From Nemania diffusa (lineage: Eukaryota; Ascomycota; Sordariomycetes; Xylariales; Xylariaceae), in the NCBI GenBank assembly GCA_038501195.1, contig JBBPUQ010000004.1, positions 4,726,001-4,790,000 on the forward strand: a stretch of 64,000 bases of DNA. Direction: 5' to 3'. A program made the position numbers and the translations under genes. This document shows, piece after piece, positions 62,191 through 64,000 of the stretch; position 1 is the first letter of the stretch, and the number at the start of each line of letters is the position of its first letter. A model generated the notes under the pieces. The model was not told the origin of the DNA. It made no database searches and saw only the letters and a program-made list of their open reading frames with translations.

Positions 62191-63816
62191 ATGAGACACC
62201 TGCCGCCGACAAGCTGACGTAGTAAATACTACAGAATCCCAATGTTGTTTGGTCGTTGGAATGTCACTATTTACGGGCACACTGTGCCTATACGTCGCGT
62301 CTCTATATCTAACACATATATGCTCGGACGAATCGGCTTCAGACCTTGTTTCGTTCCAAAAACATATCAAGGTATAGAACTCTATCGGGAACATTTCCAG
62401 GTTCCCACGTATGTTGTCGTCGTTATATTCGGAGATGTCAAACCCACCCACTACCTTAGAGGCAGTGTCCTCGTTTCTGAAGATGCCTGCAACTCATTAT
62501 AAAACCGCACGGCAGTATTCCGCCCACGAGAAATAAACGCTTCGTTACAGTATGGCCTCTCGATCAGTAGGCTAGTTGTCCGGATTCGGAGACCAACCAC
62601 GCAACACAGCTAGACACAGTTCCATCGGGTGAGATTATGGGATTCAGAGGAACCCAGCTTTTAATAACGCACACACTCTCTAAGCTCGATTGTTGTATTA
62701 TTGTCTCGACTATTCACCGGTGCTTTACCAATGAGTATGCTTACTTCAAGGGATCTGGGGAAAAGTGGGTCCCGGAGATCCTAACCGAGATCCAAGCGTT
62801 TCGAAATGCGATATCTATTCAGATCGTCAATCCTCCTAGACGCCAATTTCAGCTGTTTTAAGACCGATTTTAGGATAGGTAACTCGGACTGGGTTGCCTT
62901 TAGTTTCAGCGAGCTCATTATTGATCTCTCTACGTTTTGCCTCGAGCAGGCAGTGTCGAGGGTACGAGGGAATATCAGAAAAATAAATAAATCGTTCGTT
63001 ATGGCACAACACTATTGGCATAGAAGATGAGCTAGCGATTGCTCAAATGATATGTTCCGTTTAAGGCCATCAATTGATTGTTTCTACAACTCGTCTGCCG
63101 ACCCCTCCTCCCGCCCCCAGTGAGTTACCCGCCCCATGGCGGTACACAGTTTGATGTTCTGGAGATCCCCCACCTTGCTTCAGCCTAAGTCACAGATGTA
63201 GCGCTGCCACACCGACCAGGTCAAGTGCCTTCATTCCTATGGGCCAGGTTTATTCTGTTCTTACCACTCTTCAAGCCAACAACGTAGGCAGCTGCTAAAA
63301 AGGCCAATGTCACCGTCACCACCAAAGCCGCGTTCCCCTTGTTTCTAAAGGGTTTGAGAACTAGAAATAACTATATACATGGAGGGTCGAGGGATCAGAT
63401 GGTGGTAGCATGGGCCTCACTACCAAACTCTACTCCATCGCATGTGCGGTGTAGCAGTTGAAGATATATGCTGTGATGATACCATTGCATTGGGTATGGA
63501 GAGCACGTTCATGTGGGTTGACAACGAGCCGAATTTAGCTTGATACCCTGTGGTTTGTTCAATGAACGTTACTTTTAATCTTAACTGTAAAACCGCCTCC
63601 CCGACTCGACGATTTGTTGCATTTGCTTGTTATAACTCAGCGCCTTCGGTAAATAAACTCAGGGTCCCCGGGGCACAAAGACATTCAAATAGTTGACAAT
63701 CAACGGACCTCATATTACAGGAGACCTTTAAATATTCCACCATCTTTCGATTATCTAGCAACAATAGGATACACCATGACAAGTCAAGCATAATCCCGGT
63801 ATGACCACAGCCTAGG
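62191..63816. other. Intergenic between CTF8 and the right-edge gene
   Basis: About 1.6 kb with no supported gene. Frames such as 62242-62502 and 62637-62861 lack motifs, compositional bias and splice partners. Confidence 0.45.
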
Positions 63817-64000
63817 ATGATAACAGTCAAGCTCCTATCTTTCCTGCTCTTGGTAGCATTTTTAGTGTTTAGTCCTGGTACTGCTTTTGACAACTTCGAT
63901 CCTTTCCGAAATCTCGCTCATGCAACGCCTCCTACCAGTCAGAACATCGATGTCATTGGCAAAATTTGCCCTTGTCCGAGGTCAAAAGGTTCCAAGGTTA
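63817..64000 (+). CDS. Partial gene: probable small secreted protein, N-terminus only
   Basis: An open frame starts at ATG 63817 and runs out of the window. The first ~23 residues are a clear signal peptide (MITVKLLSFLLLVAFLVFSP, then GTA), followed by FDNFDPFRNLAHATPPTSQN and GKICPCPRSK. Two cysteines appear close together. The function is unknown; a secreted or cell-surface protein is inferred from the leader alone. An intron or a different gene model downstream cannot be excluded. Confidence 0.5.
   Translation, partial: MITVKLLSFLLLVAFLVFSPGTAFDNFDPFRNLAHATPPTSQNIDVIGKICPCPRSKGSKV

Noticed and set aside
62242..62502. 86-codon plus frame downstream of CTF8
   Set aside because: Lies in the likely 3' flank of CTF8, has no recognisable motif and no conserved start context.

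Overview
The window reads as nuclear DNA of a filamentous ascomycete (Pezizomycotina, probably Sordariomycetes; the class is an inference). The evidence is genes with many short GT-AG introns (mostly 45-160 nt) with CTAAC/CTAAT-like branch sites, fungal-type proteins (EDE1-like, PHO-4-like, TOM1-like, GH5 endoglucanase, Pga1-like) and intergenic DNA rich in TACCTACC/TAGGTACC words. I rebuilt fourteen complete protein genes exon by exon, plus one partial gene at the right edge and two tRNA genes.

Left part (0-26 kb): a TBC-domain Rab GAP (657-3533, +), 40S ribosomal protein S8 (4724-5483, -), a gene-sparse 6 kb stretch, a PHO-4/PHO89-type phosphate permease (11574-13481, +) with CACGTG palindromes upstream, an EDE1-like endocytic EH-domain protein (15638-19730, -), alpha-tubulin (21441-23240, -), a small ER/secretory membrane protein resembling Pga1 (23733-24489, +) and a WW-domain protein with a low-complexity tail (24764-26157, -).

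Middle (27.4-36.7 kb): a roughly 9.2 kb block of almost pure A+T with no gene. It has clear internal architecture. Sequence modules sharing TACTGGTC lie at both edges, and a 14-bp sequence occurs in inverted orientation at the two edges. Clusters of an 11-bp palindromic unit (TTAATTAATTA / TAATCGATTA variants) recur every ~100-300 bp. The centre is a ~3.5 kb inverted repeat: arms of a 36-bp minisatellite in opposite orientation around a ~440 bp core that is nearly G/C-free. The two unique arm flanks (222 nt) differ at ten positions by my alignment, all transitions, mostly at CpG and none clearly at the CpA context of classical RIP. This is the part of the window most likely to be new: a centromere-like, replication-related or mobile AT-rich element.

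Right part (37-64 kb): a giant TOM1/HUWE1-type HECT ubiquitin ligase (37749-50438, +, about 4074 aa), a secreted GH5 endoglucanase (51176-52577, -), mitochondrial ribosomal protein S19 (53664-54303, +), TAF10 (54823-55492, -), tRNA-Pro(AGG) with an intron, tRNA-Gln(TTG), ribose-phosphate pyrophosphokinase (58066-59558, +), 40S ribosomal protein S6 (60132-61307, -), CTF8 (61726-62190, +) and the start of a secreted-protein gene (63817 to the window end). Most genes are unrelated housekeeping functions, as usual in such genomes; I see no metabolic cluster.
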